Below, in pieces: positions 10,529-22,584 of a DNA stretch of 64,000 nucleotides (position 1 is its first letter; each line of letters starts with the position of its first letter). The notes under the pieces were generated by a model. It saw only the letters and a program-made list of their open reading frames with translations. It was not told the DNA's origin and searched no databases. Position numbers and translations under genes: made by a program. This DNA is from Pseudomicrostroma phylloplanum (Eukaryota; Basidiomycota; Exobasidiomycetes; Microstromatales), in assembly GCA_039545275.1 (NCBI GenBank), contig BCHS01000019.1:1-64000 (forward strand), written 5' to 3'.

Positions 10529-13500
10529 ATGTCCGATCCCCGCCAGCTTCCGGCGACGCCCATCGCCCGCACCCGTACCACGACTGCTCACCATCACCGC
10601 CGTGGTACCGCTGCCTCGGACCATCATCATCTTCCCCTCCACTACTCTGCTCCCTCAGTCAGCAACAGGACCGCTGCGGCCAGCAGGTCTGGCTTGCGGA
10701 GCGCATACTGGCCGCAACACACCGGTAGTGGCAGTCACACCTCCCCGAGGACCATTGTTCCACCGCACTCCTCATCGACGACCACTACTCCTTCTCGACC
10801 CCACGGCCTGCCTCCTCGTCCACCCACTGCCTACCCCGCTGCTGCTGACAGCGACCCCGATCGTACTCCACGCAAGACAGACAACTTCCCCACACCACCA
10901 CCATCGGCGCCGCCCTTTAGTCCGGCCCTCACCAGGAGCTGCCAGAATCTCCGTGCGCAGGCAAAGTGGAGAAGGAAGAGCGAGCAGCTAGACCACTCGC
11001 CCTCGGTCGCCCATCGCCACTCCCTGTCGGAAGCCTTCTTTACTGGATACGAGAGCAACAGCAGTAGCGGTAGCGGTAGCAGCATGTCGGAAGAGCTCGC
11101 AAGGAGGAGGAGTGGGAGAGCCAGCACAAGTAACGTCCCCAGCTCAGTGAGTATGAAGCAGCAAGGAGCTACCGCTTGAGCATTGCATCTGAACACTCTG
11201 GTGGGTGCCTCTGTCCTCATCTCATTCCCCTCTTACAGTCTGGCAGAGTATCCTCTCGTGCTTCCCGACTAGCCCCCTCGACATCGTCCGACCTATCAGC
11301 ACGTCCATCCTCCTCGCTGGCCCGCTCGTCCAGACCCCGCCGTAGCGACCTTCACGAGCAAGAGGTCCGCCAGATCAGGTCACAGTCTCGGGCGGGCTTT
11401 GCAAGAGGGACAAACGAGGACGACGACGAGGACGAGCTTGGCCTGGCGCAAAAGTCAGCCCCGCAGACGTCCTCACCTCTCTCCCGCTCGGCTCGGGAAA
11501 GGACTCGCACAAGATCTCCCTCCAGCTTGGCAACAGAGACGGCCAAAGCCTCATTGGCAGCAAAGTCACCAGTCACTTCCCCTCCATCATCAGTGGCAGA
11601 TGATGAGATACCCACGCGGAGGTCCCACGTTGCTTCCAGACGGACATATACCTCTGAGCTGGACAGCTCATCCGATACCCCTCATGCTCAGCGGTACCTT
11701 CCCAACATCCTCGCCGCCTCGTCCTCCTCAAACTCTCTGCATCTACGCACTTCCAGTGGTGCTAGGATGAACTTCAATCCCCTTCCAAGACCCATCACCA
11801 GCGTAGGGGTGAGGGCATACTCTAGGGCGGGCAGCGTGACTGGAGGTGATACAGACTTCAATCGGGGCAATGCGCCCTCACAGCGCTCAGATGCTCCCCT
11901 CTCCCCAAGTGAGCTGGCTCGGATCAGAAAGATCTCGTCCCTCTCTGCAGAGTCAGCTCCACCCACCTCTTACAAGCTCGGCACTGCTCGCAGCGACATC
12001 TTCTCTGGCAACAGTGCTCTCTCGCCTTCGACCTCGGAGCGGCTGAGAATGCTCCAGGGGAGAAAGGAGGCATTGCAGCGCCTTTCGAAAGAATCGTCGG
12101 GGACGAATGGCTCCCCAGCATCTGGGTCTAGCCTGAGCGTCAGGGACGCTGGAGGAGTTGCTACCCAGGCAGACCGTCGCCCTCCCTCTCGCAGCGCATC
12201 TGTGGCAGGAGCCTCCTCCTTCTATCGTTCGCCTCGTGAGCGAGCTGGGTCAATGATAGCATCAGCGCAACACAGTGAGCCGAGACGGCAGACCGCTCAC
12301 TACTCGGCCTCGGAAGTGGGCGGCGATCGTCAACGCTCAACCCTCAACACCTCAGCTGACGGCTCTCGGCAAGGTCGCATTCCAGCCACCCCCACTGCCC
12401 GCACAGCAATGTCGGGAACGGCAAGCGTCATGAGTGGGCCGCGATCTCACAGCAGATTCGGCGCTTCCACTCGCCATCCTCTTCCGTCTTCTGCTTCAGC
12501 GCCTGTCCTGGCTCAACAGGACTTCGACAAGGTCTCTGCCCCCGAGCGCAACATGCTCGTGTCCTTTGACCTCTTCGAGCGACACTTTGCCAAGGCTCGC
12601 GGGCTACCGATCTCGCCCTCTGCCGTCCAAGCGCAACAGCTACCTTCCTCCTCGCACGACCTAGTCGAAAAGTCGAGGCAGTTCGTCGAGACCGTCTCCA
12701 CTCTGAATGGAGGTATCCGTGAACTGGCTCAGAATGCCATTCAGAGAGAGATCGAGGCGGAGATGCGCGGTGATCTCGAGGGGGTGGCAATGCTGAGGGA
12801 GATGGATGGTATGCTGGCGCAGCTACTCAAGCACAGCGACAAACAGATGAGAGGCATGGGAGACCTCTTGTCCGCCATGATCCGCGTAGACAAGGATGCC
12901 GTAAAGGGAGGGACCGAGAGCTTTGATACCGTCTCCTCTAGGGCAGAGAGCAGATTGGGTACCAACTCCAACGCATCTGGACGAGACGAGGTGGGCAGGA
13001 TTCAGGCGACTCCCGTCTCGAGTGCAACCCACACGGACCAGATGCGCAAGAGTGCTACGCTGGGCCACTCTTCCGGCACTCGTGCTGATCGATGGCAAGG
13101 CCAAGGACACTCGGTCCCTGCAAAGCTTCGGCGCGAGCAACGCGACGTTCGCCTGGTTGCAGACTTGCAGAGGGGTACACCTGGCAGGCCCTACAGCCAG
13201 ACTCGCCGAAATGGAGACTCTGCGAGCCCGGCTTTGCTTGCGGATCAGTCGACCAGCTTGGAAGGAGATGACAGCATCGAGCGGAGCCCATCCCTCTCGT
13301 ACACCCAAAGGAGACGTCAGTCGGGCAGCCAGTACCGGGACGTCAATCCGTCTCGATCGCAGACTGCCCTCGCTCGATACTTTCCTGGCGAAGCTACATC
13401 TTCCTCTTCTCCCACGCAACACCGCAGAGAGCTGCCAATGATGCGACGTGACTCCGTCTCGACCCTTGGCAGGCCCAATGGCATCACAGGCCTCTCGCCC

Positions 13501-14064
13501 CGTCTGCCTCGCCTGTCGCACCCAAGCGTGGACACTGCCACTGCCGTTGCGCGACTGGACGCTGCCCACTCGGAAAAGCCAGGCCACAATCGAAGATCCA
13601 CAGTCGACATGGTAGGCAACGATCAAGTGCGCAATTCTTCGCCGATGTCGCTGTCGAGTGAAGCCGAGACGCTGAGGCATCGCATGAAGAGTGGGGGAAC
13701 AGACAGCGAAGGCGGCAACACGACTTCTCGCTCTGCCTACGAAGCAGACTACTCTTCTACGAATATGAGTCCGAGCAAGTCGACGTCCAGCGCTGGTCCT
13801 CCTCCCCCTCGCCCGCCCAAGGCTTCACGTCGCTCGCAGAGTGATCTCAGGAGCTCGAGCAGGGCGAGTCATGCTCCTGCCATGTCCGTCAGAGGTGCAG
13901 AGAATGACGCTGATCCTGCCTCGCCGGATGCGCAGACGGATGCTCTCAATGGCGCGCTCTCCACTAGCGGGACCGCAATCATCCAGCCAGTCACTGGTGA
14001 GGCGAGGATTGCACTCAAGATGGTAGAGAAGACGTGGAGCGAGCGCCAGCCCGAAGCCGTTTAG
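10529..14064 (+). CDS. Serine-rich, largely disordered protein with a short helical block
   Basis: I do not recognise a named family. Exon 10529-11146 (206 codons) joins exon 11239-14064 in phase 0 across a GTGAGT...TTACAG intron of 92 nt, giving 1147 aa. ATG 10529 ([14 protein letters not shown]) was chosen because the upstream in-frame ATG at 10484 lies in Cys/Leu codons without a protein-like pattern. Most of the chain is Ser/Arg/Thr-rich and probably disordered. The exception is residues about 643-755, with [54 protein letters not shown] and [20 protein letters not shown], a helical, coiled-coil-like segment. A Pro-rich [12 protein letters not shown] stretch near the C-terminus could bind SH3 domains. 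Cytoskeletal or cell-polarity scaffolds have this layout (inference only). Confidence 0.7.
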
Positions 14065-14309
14065 CGTTGGAGCAGCAGTTGATCGTGGGAAGGAAGAAGG
14101 CAGGGTGGACAGGCAGGCAGGCGGGCAGCCAGGGACCCCACTGTGTGCGGTCTGCTTACGTAAGGTCGCGTGCGGGCGGACTTGAGATTGGTCTCTCCCT
14201 CTCTGCTGCCAATCTTCCGTGTATGATATCCTCGTCGCAGCGACGCTACTCACTTGACTCCACTCTTTCCACACTTGCTGTGAACATCTCGCCCTTCGTC
14301 CTCGCCATC

Positions 14310-14990
14310 ATGCTGTCACCATCATCGTCGTCGTCGCTGCTGTTGCAGTCGCTCACGAGGTCCATGGCTGCGCTGTCCCTGCCAGTCAGCGCAAGGCCCA
14401 TTGCCTCTTCCTCGCGCACCACCACCACCACCACCTCATTCCTCGCTTCACACCGCCCTTGCCTGGCGTCCTCGTCCATCTTCACACCATCATCTTCGGC
14501 CTTTCCTGCCCCACAGCAGCAAGTGAGACATCGCGGCGACCTAGCCCCTCGTCGCACAAAGTATCGCAAAGCGCACAAGGGTCGCGTCCCCATCCCCACC
14601 GGCGGCTCCCTCAAAGGCACCACAGTGCGCAACGGCCAATACGGCATCCGTCTCCTGGCCCCCGCCCGTCTGACCGCCAAGCAGCTACAGAGCGCAGAGA
14701 CTGCTCTCAAGCGCAAGCTCAAGGTGGTCAAAGGAGCACAGATCTTCCTGAGGCTTTTCCCTGATATTCCTGTTTGTGTAAAGGGAAATGAGACGAGGAT
14801 GGGAAAGGGTAAAGGAGCATTTGAGTATTGGGCTGTTAGAGGAGGAGTAGGGAAGGTCGTCTTTGAGGTCGGAGGAGATGTGGATATTAGAGAAGAGGTG
14901 GCCAAGGAGGGTGAGTACCAGATGAGAGGAGGAGCACAGTGGTGGGCTTCGCCAGGGGGAGGAGGTGTGAGCGCCAACCTGAAGCTGTGA
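14310..14990 (+). CDS. Mitochondrial ribosomal protein uL16m
   Basis: Large-subunit mitoribosomal protein near the peptidyl-transferase and tRNA-binding region (family role). Intronless, 226 aa. The N-terminal 75 residues are Ser/Arg-rich with few acidic residues, as in a mitochondrial presequence ending around [11 protein letters not shown]. The L16 core follows: [72 protein letters not shown], which are the classic L16 signatures. ATG 14310 was preferred to the more distant in-frame ATG at 14034, which lies inside the upstream gene's coding end. An internal Met at 14364 (MAALSLPV) is another possible start. Confidence 0.93.
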   Translation: MLSPSSSSSLLLQSLTRSMAALSLPVSARPIASSSRTTTTTTSFLASHRPCLASSSIFTPSSSAFPAPQQQVRHRGDLAPRRTKYRKAHKGRVPIPTGGSLKGTTVRNGQYGIRLLAPARLTAKQLQSAETALKRKLKVVKGAQIFLRLFPDIPVCVKGNETRMGKGKGAFEYWAVRGGVGKVVFEVGGDVDIREEVAKEGEYQMRGGAQWWASPGGGGVSANLKL

Positions 14991-15955
14991 GCTGACTCAT
15001 GAATGCTCGATCTTCGCCTTCCGCCCCTTCGCACCATCATCAGCGCTCCGCCTCGCATCGGCCAAGCTACCGGTACCCACAGAATTCGTCACACTGTCCT
15101 CGCCGCCGCGTCTGGGCACCTCGGTCCTACACGATATTCCATCTGGCTCGGGAGTGGGCAATGCTGGAAGGGAGGTGGTATCGCAGGTGGTGTAAGGGGA
15201 GGAGAGTGCGACCTGTACCCTTGCAGGTAATGACATCTTCGACCGATTCTACCAATTGGCATCAGTCTGTATTGCACTCACTCTACTGCTTGTTTGCCGT
15301 GGCCAGTGTCAGCCGCGTGAGGCAAGGGCAAAGGGAAAGCAGCAGGAATAGCGTACGCCTCAGCGGCTGTAGTGTGACGAAGAAGTGACCACTGAACGGC
15401 TTCCTTGTTGTGCAGTGCAGCCTCCCTCGGCCTGGACGTCGTACGGCTGTGCTGCTGCTTCTGCTGCGATGCTCACACAGTCTCGGCTCCGGGCCTTGAG
15501 GCCACGGCAATGGTACACGCCTCGGCAGACGTTGTGCCTCCGCTCCGCTCTGTGCTCCGCTGCTGTTGCTTGCTTGGCTTGGCTACCCCGCGTGATTGAC
15601 ACTTATCGTCCTCCTCCCTGACTGGCAGTATCGTATCATTATCACTTCGCTCTCGCTCTCGATGTATCCAGCTAGGCGTTCACTCACACCCTCCGACTCG
15701 TGAGCTGTTACCGGGATGTGATGAGTTTCAGCGCGCCTCTGTAGCAAGACTCGGTTTCCATTGTGCCTCGTTGCGCCGCGAGCCGCCGATCCGTATCGCA
15801 GCAACTCGAAGGCTGGACTATCATACGACCTAGCTTTCTCTCTCTGAGTCCGGCCATCGCATCTGTATATACACACAAGCACCTACTTCACTCTGCTTCA
15901 TCTACTACTGGTCATCGCTCGCAGCGCATTTCCCCCTCTGCATACCCTTCCAGCC
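14991..15955. other. Intergenic region upstream of the lipase gene
   Basis: About 960 bp between two plus-strand genes. I see no protein-like ORF and no tRNA. It ends with a TATA-like element near 15866. Confidence 0.6.
15866..15871 (+). promoter_or_regulatory. TATA box candidate for the lipase gene
   Basis: TATATA lies 90 bp upstream of ATG 15956, within an otherwise GC-rich flank. Confidence 0.45.
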
Positions 15956-18900
15956 ATGTCCCGCCCAGAGCTGGTCCCACTGGACCTCGACGACCTGGAT
16001 CCCCTCCCACCTGCCCAGACGCCCGACGACGACGACGGCCTCACTCCTTCCTCTTCCTCGCCCAAGTCTGCCTCGACCAGCTCGCCAGCAACCCGTGCCA
16101 GGTCTCACTCTGCAGCTCGATACGTCACTGTATCCGCTGTCCTCTCCCGCTCTGGCGCCCTCTATCCACTGCACGGCCCAAGCAAGGACTCCTCGAGCAG
16201 TAACATCTTTGCACCCGTACCTGACACTGGTCGCCATGAGCAGGAGCAAGGCAGCTCTATCTCGTCCTCTTCTATGCGACGAAGGAGAAAGGGCAGCGTC
16301 TCGAGCAGCGGCAATGCCCTGGAGGCGCTGGGCACCCTGCTCCTCCATCGCGATCGTACTGGCCGCGCCTCTGCGATGAGCTTTCAACGCTACAGTGGCA
16401 ATAGCAAGGAAGACGCCTCTCAGACTACTCCAGCGAATCTTGCCTCCACCTACAGAGCATTCCTCGATGGCTTGAAGCAAGTATCGGCCTCCACGCTGGG
16501 TATACACCTCCCCTCTGCGCCCGGCCAAGGTGGTACGACGATAGCCGAGCGGCGAGCCAGGACACGGGCCAGAGGCGAAGAGGTGCGCAATGAGGACGGC
16601 TCCGTCTTCTTCCGGGTCAAGTCAGGGAGGAAGAAGCCCACCTTTGAAGTCTCCCGTCCGCCCAGCCCAGAGGCTCAAGCTCGTCGTACCAGGCCTCCAC
16701 CCCGCCGGGATGACCCACTGGCTGATCCACGCCAGGCATTCAGGAGATCTCACTCGTCTGCAGCACCCACCTCTTCGGCATCGGCAGTCTACGGCTTTGG
16801 GTCGTCCTTTGGCATTGTAGAGCCACCGGAAGCCCCACCTTCGCCCCTGGGCATGCCGGGCGACTGGCCGGGCGGCAAAGGTTGGAGATCAGCGTCAAAG
16901 GGCTTCGAAGATGATGATGATCTGCCTCTGCTCCTCCCACCGCCGCTGCTCGATGACCGTGGTAGTGACCCTCAGTCCTTTGAGGGCTTGCTGGGCATCA
17001 GAAGACGGCGAGAGCAAGAGGAGGCAAGGAGGCGATTGGAGAGGCTGGCCGCAAGGAATCGACCAGCACACAAGGTGGGAATGATGACCGCCCTGGGCAA
17101 CTTTGTCAAGGCGGCTCATGCTGCCGATGTAGCTTCGCGTTCGAACAAACACACGGTAGCCAAAGGTAGCTCGTGGCCTCAGCGACCTGGAGCGCAATTG
17201 GGAAGACGGCATACCGATTCTTACGAGACAATGAGGGCAAAGGAGTTGTCACGAGCGAGGAGGCAGGAAGAAAGCCAAGTTGCAGAGGGATCTCCGGAGA
17301 TAGCAGACAGGTCTACTCTTCTCGCTACGCAGGACCTCCGCCGACCGTCCATATTGGGCTCACCGGTCTTGGAAACAGTCTACGAGGGCAGCGTGGCTGG
17401 CGAAGCCTCTGAAGATTCTCAGCCTCTCTTCCAAGACCTTCGCTCCTCCAGGAGATCATCGGTAGCCTCACGCTATTCGATGCCCCCGCCTCCTCGTCTT
17501 TTACCCGTACACCTATCGGTCCCCCCTTCGCCAATGACGTCGCACGACGGCGGTGGCCTGGACTATCTCTCTGCTCACTCCCCCAGGGCCCCTCCCAAAC
17601 CTCACATTGGACCCACCATGCTCAGTCTCCCGCCTTCCCCTTGGTCTACCCATCCTCTAGCACAAGACCAACATTCATCCTTCTCCTTTGCCCTGATGGC
17701 AATGTCTCTGCCTCAGTCCAGTCCCGGCACTCCTCGACTTGCCCCCACGCACTTGAGTGTCATGCCATCTCCTCTGCCCACCAGCTCAATAGCTACGGAA
17801 GGTCCTCGCAATGGCTTTTGGTCGCCCCCGACTCTACCCGCACTATCTGGAACAGCTGTTTCAGGCAAATCTTCTCTCTGCGCTTCACCTCTGACCTTGC
17901 AGCCCCTGGAGGACGAAAAGTCGTCGCCTCGAGTGCGTCGGAGAAAGACTAGTGCCACCAAGCGACAGACGCCTGGGACACTCCTTGACGCATCGCCGCC
18001 GCGGCCACGAGCTGAAAAGGCAGAGAGCCCATCTGCGGCTCCCACTTCTCCAGCAAAGCTTGCTCTAGGACCGGACACTTCAAGCACAAGCGAGGACCTT
18101 TCGAACAGTTTCACTATCGCTGCTACCTTTGTATTGGAGTTCATCCTCTTCTGTCTGACCCACCTCATCGACCTCGTCTGGGAGGTAGCAGAACATGTCG
18201 CGATGGCCTATTGGTTCACAAAGTGGATGGTACTCAACCTCACCGGCAGGACCGTTCTCAGTCGATGCATGTACGAAGCTTTTGCGCTGATTCAGGCAGA
18301 GTGGGCTCTGGTGGCTGAGGAGGATCATGAAGAGAAGAGGTACAGACGGGGCAAGAGCGCGAGCGAAGCGGAGGACGAGGAAGGCCACGAAGAGGAGACG
18401 ATCAGCAGTGAACCACCCGGACTGACGAAATGGCAGGTCTGCAGAGGTCTTTTGGAGCTCATTGCGCTGCAGACTGTCACCAAGGAGCGATGGATCCGCG
18501 AGGGGTCAGGTCTGACGTTGCTACAAGGATGGCAGAAGACAACCAAAGGCCAGCCAAACGGTCGCGCACATTTCGAGGAGCATGATGCTACCAGCGACTC
18601 GGACGATGAAGACACAGACCTCATCGTCACGCGTCGAGACGTTGATGTACTTGAATTTACTCGCACGCCACGCATCAGGCCAAGCGAGCACCACGGTCAT
18701 TTTTCCTCGACGTCTTCCTCCGGTGGCGGCGCCAGCGGTGGTGACTACTTTGCGCAAGCTCGATCGAACACCTCCTCTCACCCTTCGCACGCTCCGCGCT
18801 CACTCGTCAAGACGATCAAGTGGGCTTCTCGCCTAGCCGTAGGAGCCTATGGTCTACACGTCCACATCGTCGACCTGCCCCCCACTTTTACCCCCTCAGG

Positions 18901-20371
18901 CAACCGCTTTACCCGTCAGACTTTTGCGCACCTCTCCCGGCTGAGCAACCCAGACGACGTCCTGCACGCCGACATCCAGCAGATGAGCGCTGTGGGCGAG
19001 AACGGGCTCGAGGAGCTGTACCAGCCTACCTTCTACGTCGCGCGCGACCACGTACGCAAGATGATCGTCGTGGCCATCAGGGGCACGCAAAGCTTCTCGG
19101 ACATCATTGCCGATCTGGACATGAGGACTGCCAAGTTCCCACTGAGTGAAGAGGAAGGAGAGGCGCTGCAGGGCGAGGACTCTTCGTGTCATGCTGGAGT
19201 GTTACGGGCCGCGCAGGGTCTACTGAGAAAGGAGTCGACGCTGTTCAAGACGGTGGACGAGGCGCTGCGGGAGCACTCCGATTTTGGTCTGACCTTTGTG
19301 GGCCACTCCCTCGGTGCAGCCATCGGCAGCGCCGTCGTCATGCTCTTGGCTGAGTACAATGCATCCGGCGACTCTTCAAATGGCCAAGAAACATACTCTC
19401 CATGGACTATCAGCTCGGCCTCTGGTCTCCCCACAGGTCGTCCAATCCAGGCCATCGCATTTGCCCCACCCGCCACCTTCTCCTACGCCCTCTCTGCCCG
19501 TGCAGCCCTGGGCGGCTCCAAGCCCCTCGTCTACTCCGTCGTGCTTGGGGCCGACTTTATCCCGCGAGCGGGACACGGGCAGGCGAGGGAGCTGCGCAGG
19601 GTTCTCGGAGCGCTCAGTCGTGTCAGGAGGAGAGACGCCTGCAAGAGGAAGAGCAGGAGCAAAGGAGCAGATGGTGATAGCAAGCACGAAGAAGGCAAGG
19701 AGGACGCCCGTATCCACATCCTGCACGGCTGGTGGAAATGGCGCAGTCTCGCTCGACGTGAAGCGAGCGGTGGTGCTAATGGCGGTGGACTGAGCGCAGA
19801 GGAGAGGCAGAGAAAGCGGGAGATCGAAGATGAGCTGTGGAGGCTGAGAAACGATGTAGAGGCAGACCTCTACTCTGCCATCAAGCGTCGCGCCCTGCAA
19901 GAGGAGACGGCAGCAGCAGGCGCCACGACAGGGGCAGGAGCAGAAGCACCCTCCAATCGAACTGGTCAGCATGGCACTCCTACTACTGCTGCTGCAAAGC
20001 CTCTCCCGCCTACGCCCTGGATCGGACCGCATTCGGATCAGCCGCTCCACCGACTGACCCAGCGCAGACAGACGCTCTTGGATCGCGCTACGCTCAAGAG
20101 CGAGGCGGTGCTGGGCGGCGTGATGCTTCCTGCTGGTCGGACCCTCTACCTTGAAGAAGGAAGGGAAGGAGAGGCCAAGGCAGGGACAGGCCACTCTACG
20201 AGGAGTGGCGGCGGCGCCGGCGACGAGGACGAGGACTCTAGACGGCCCTTGCCGCCCAGGCTCTTTGCAGTCGAATCGCCCCTGTCCTTCTTTGCGCTGC
20301 CGGAGTTTGCGACGGACATGTTCGCCAGTCATCTGCCCAGTAGCTACGAGGCCGTCATCGAGGAGCTGTAA
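15956..20371 (+). CDS. Class-3 lipase, sn1-specific diacylglycerol-lipase-like
   Basis: Intronless, 1471 aa. Predicted serine hydrolase acting on acylglycerols at a membrane. The first 715 residues are Ser/Pro/Arg-rich and disordered. Residues about 718-765 (FTIAATFVLEFILFCLTHLI...) are strongly hydrophobic and may be membrane-embedded. The alpha/beta-hydrolase core begins near residue 990. VVAIRGTQSFSDIIADLDM (about 1039) is the Lipase_3 'RGT' block. GHSLG places the nucleophile at Ser1118. LGADFIPR gives the likely acid Asp1200. The terminal FASHLPSSYEAVIEEL supplies a likely catalytic His1459 in the context seen in diacylglycerol lipases (DHxPxxY). Insertions between these motifs are charged and disordered, making it longer than animal DAGLs. 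Catalytic assignments are by pattern, not structure. Confidence 0.88.
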   Translation: MSRPELVPLDLDDLDPLPPAQTPDDDDGLTPSSSSPKSASTSSPATRARSHSAARYVTVSAVLSRSGALYPLHGPSKDSSSSNIFAPVPDTGRHEQEQGSSISSSSMRRRRKGSVSSSGNALEALGTLLLHRDRTGRASAMSFQRYSGNSKEDASQTTPANLASTYRAFLDGLKQVSASTLGIHLPSAPGQGGTTIAERRARTRARGEEVRNEDGSVFFRVKSGRKKPTFEVSRPPSPEAQARRTRPPPRRDDPLADPRQAFRRSHSSAAPTSSASAVYGFGSSFGIVEPPEAPPSPLGMPGDWPGGKGWRSASKGFEDDDDLPLLLPPPLLDDRGSDPQSFEGLLGIRRRREQEEARRRLERLAARNRPAHKVGMMTALGNFVKAAHAADVASRSNKHTVAKGSSWPQRPGAQLGRRHTDSYETMRAKELSRARRQEESQVAEGSPEIADRSTLLATQDLRRPSILGSPVLETVYEGSVAGEASEDSQPLFQDLRSSRRSSVASRYSMPPPPRLLPVHLSVPPSPMTSHDGGGLDYLSAHSPRAPPKPHIGPTMLSLPPSPWSTHPLAQDQHSSFSFALMAMSLPQSSPGTPRLAPTHLSVMPSPLPTSSIATEGPRNGFWSPPTLPALSGTAVSGKSSLCASPLTLQPLEDEKSSPRVRRRKTSATKRQTPGTLLDASPPRPRAEKAESPSAAPTSPAKLALGPDTSSTSEDLSNSFTIAATFVLEFILFCLTHLIDLVWEVAEHVAMAYWFTKWMVLNLTGRTVLSRCMYEAFALIQAEWALVAEEDHEEKRYRRGKSASEAEDEEGHEEETISSEPPGLTKWQVCRGLLELIALQTVTKERWIREGSGLTLLQGWQKTTKGQPNGRAHFEEHDATSDSDDEDTDLIVTRRDVDVLEFTRTPRIRPSEHHGHFSSTSSSGGGASGGDYFAQARSNTSSHPSHAPRSLVKTIKWASRLAVGAYGLHVHIVDLPPTFTPSGNRFTRQTFAHLSRLSNPDDVLHADIQQMSAVGENGLEELYQPTFYVARDHVRKMIVVAIRGTQSFSDIIADLDMRTAKFPLSEEEGEALQGEDSSCHAGVLRAAQGLLRKESTLFKTVDEALREHSDFGLTFVGHSLGAAIGSAVVMLLAEYNASGDSSNGQETYSPWTISSASGLPTGRPIQAIAFAPPATFSYALSARAALGGSKPLVYSVVLGADFIPRAGHGQARELRRVLGALSRVRRRDACKRKSRSKGADGDSKHEEGKEDARIHILHGWWKWRSLARREASGGANGGGLSAEERQRKREIEDELWRLRNDVEADLYSAIKRRALQEETAAAGATTGAGAEAPSNRTGQHGTPTTAAAKPLPPTPWIGPHSDQPLHRLTQRRQTLLDRATLKSEAVLGGVMLPAGRTLYLEEGREGEAKAGTGHSTRSGGGAGDEDEDSRRPLPPRLFAVESPLSFFALPEFATDMFASHLPSSYEAVIEEL

Positions 20372-20504
20372 ATTAGAACTTGTCGAGAGAGGGCACAAAG
20401 GTACAATCGTCGTGGCATTGTACTATTGACACATTAGAACAAGAGAGTGAGCGCGTAGTAGAGTGAAAATTACATCGGACCTCCGTTTTGTCTTTCTGCG
20501 GAGC

Positions 20505-22584
20505 CTAATGCTCCTGCACCGCCTGATCATCCAAAGCCAAAAGAGGCGGACTGGGCAGCGAGCCCATTCTGCCCGTCGCCGCGCCGCCAGCGGCAGTGGC
20601 AGTGGTAGCCCTCGACCCACCAGGCGCGCTTCCTGGCACCCACCTCCTATAGTGAGAGTGAGTCTGAGTGTGAGTGTGGGCTGCCGTGGGCGCAACATTA
20701 GTACTGGATGGAGCTTGCTGCGCAAAGAAGATACCGCTGGACCCTCTGCTCATCTCGGGTCGGTCGACGTGAAACGAGGTGGTGGTGCTCCTCCTCATCC
20801 TCGGCGTCGACAGTGGCGCTGGCGCTGCTGTTGTCCCATTGGTTCGACAATCAGAGTGCGAGCCCCCGACGGGACGTAGAGCGTCTTCTGGCGATGCAGA
20901 CATGGCCAGGAGGAGACGCGCTGCTGATGAGGCTTCGGGCTCGAGCTCGGGCTTGGGGCTTCTGCTCATGACGTTGCTGCCATTGCTGCTGTTGCTCTGC
21001 TCCCCGATTGCCATCTCGTGGTCCTCTCTCTCCTTCCCCTCCTCCTCCTCTTCTTGACTTCCGCCGTCCCGCACCGAAGAGGTAGACCCGTGCTGACCTC
21101 GCAGCTCGCCGTGGTGCGGGTGCTGATGGTGAGGATGAGCGACCTCATACAACGAAAGGGCAGCAGGTGGTAGAGCAAAAGAAGGCGCTGCCGTCCTCAT
21201 ATCGAGCGAGCCTTTCTTGCCGCCGCTGCCGCCGCCGCCCGTGGTGCCAGCGAGAAAGATAGGCGAGGAGGCAGAGAGGCTCATAAATGGGCTTGTCAGG
21301 CTGGAGAGGGCACCGCTCGAAGCCGGGGTGTTGGCACCCTTCGACGAGGAGGACGAGGCGCCAGTGGTAAAGGATGGCGAGGAATCGTACCCGTACCCGT
21401 ACCCGTAGCCTGCATTGTAACCGTACCCGTGGCTGTAGCTGGACGTGGGTAGCTGGTGTGGCAGTGGCAGGTCTGCCTCGCTTGTCGTCTCGCTCGAGGC
21501 CGACATGCTTCGCATATGGTCCAGACCCCGTCGGTAGTTCCCTCCGAGCTTGATCGGGGTGAAGCCGCGCGGGTGCTTCTCATCGTTGGGAGGAAGAGCA
21601 GGAGGAGGAGCGGTGGGAAGGTCAGGCGGTGGGAGAGGAGGAGATGTGCTGCACTGCGTAGCCTCATCGACAGTATCATCCCTCTCCGCCCTCTTCGCCT
21701 TCACCGGGCGCCCACCCGTCTCCAACTCCTGTATACGCGCCTGAAGCTGGTAGATGAAGTCAATAGTGTGCGTGAGTACGTCGAGCTTGTGCATACCCAG
21801 CTCAGGCTCCGCATCCTTGTCCTTGTCCTTGTCCTTGAGTTCTTCGACGACTTTTCTTCTGGTGCGCTTCCTCTTGCGTTTCGCCCCTGGACCGCTCATG
21901 GCTTCGTCTGCGCCTCCTTCAGGTGGAGAGGCAGCATTGGCTGATTGATCTGCGCCTACGCCTGCTCCTCCTCCTTCGAGACGTTGACGGGCGGCAATCT
22001 CCTCGTTGCAAGCAGGGACGAGGTTGCGAAGTGTGATCAAGCGATCGTTCTGTAAAGACCAAGGAAAAGGGCAGGGGAAACAGCAGTGAGCAGAGCTCAG
22101 TCAGCTGTCAGCCCAGCAGCCCGCGAAGTCTCTTTCCCTGTGCTTCAGCGCTCTTCATGATACTCACAATCTTCTCCCTCCTCCTTCTCTCAATCTGACT
22201 ATGGGTAGCCCTCCTCTTGGTATCCTTTGCAGCCGCCGAGGTGCGTCGCGACGAGCCCGCTGTGGGGGCAAGGCTAGCCGTTGCACCCGAGCTTGTGCCT
22301 GTACCTGATGCTGATGCTGCTGCTGCTCCCGAGCCGCCAGCGTCCTTCTTGATGGCCTGACTGGCAAGAATAGCTGCTGCCCTCGAGGGCGGGGGAGCTG
22401 CAGTAGCTGCTGCCGTTGCCGCTGCAGAGCGAGCTGAGCCGGGAGGTTGGTGGTGCGTAATTGGGGGAGAAGGCTGGAAGAGACCCATTGCTGGGCGACT
22501 GGAGGGGAAAGAGGAAGAAGAGGAGGAAGAGGGCAGTGGAGGTGGTGGAGGCAGAGGTGGGAAGGCCAACGGCTGCGGCCTCAT
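20505..22584 (-). CDS. bHLH-leucine-zipper transcription factor
   Basis: Two exons, 22584-22168 and 22049-20505, join in phase 0 across a GTGAGT...TTTACAG intron of 118 nt, giving 653 aa. The intron splits the bHLH domain after the basic region. Basic region plus helix 1 reads RRATHSQIERRRREKI | NDRLITLRNLVPACNEEI. Helix 2 plus zipper reads HKLDVLTHTIDFIYQLQARI and QELE. The H-E-R arrangement in the basic region (HSQIERRRR) predicts E-box (CANNTG) binding. The loop is long and Lys-rich (includes KDKDKDKD, from a CCTTGT repeat at about 21810-21835). The remainder is Ser/Pro/Gly-rich with a Gly-Tyr repeat (GYGYGYGY). Nuclear regulator; target pathway cannot be read from sequence. Confidence 0.88.
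21387..21435. repeat. Coding CCGTAC hexamer repeat (Gly-Tyr)
   Basis: Imperfect tandem CCGTAC on the plus strand encodes the Gly-Tyr run of the bHLH protein on the minus strand. It is a likely site of in-frame length variation. Confidence 0.7.

Noticed and set aside
19376..20398. Minus-strand 340-aa ORF antisense to the lipase gene
   Set aside because: It overlaps the conserved lipase core, whose sense frame has catalytic motifs; the antisense product has no recognisable motif.
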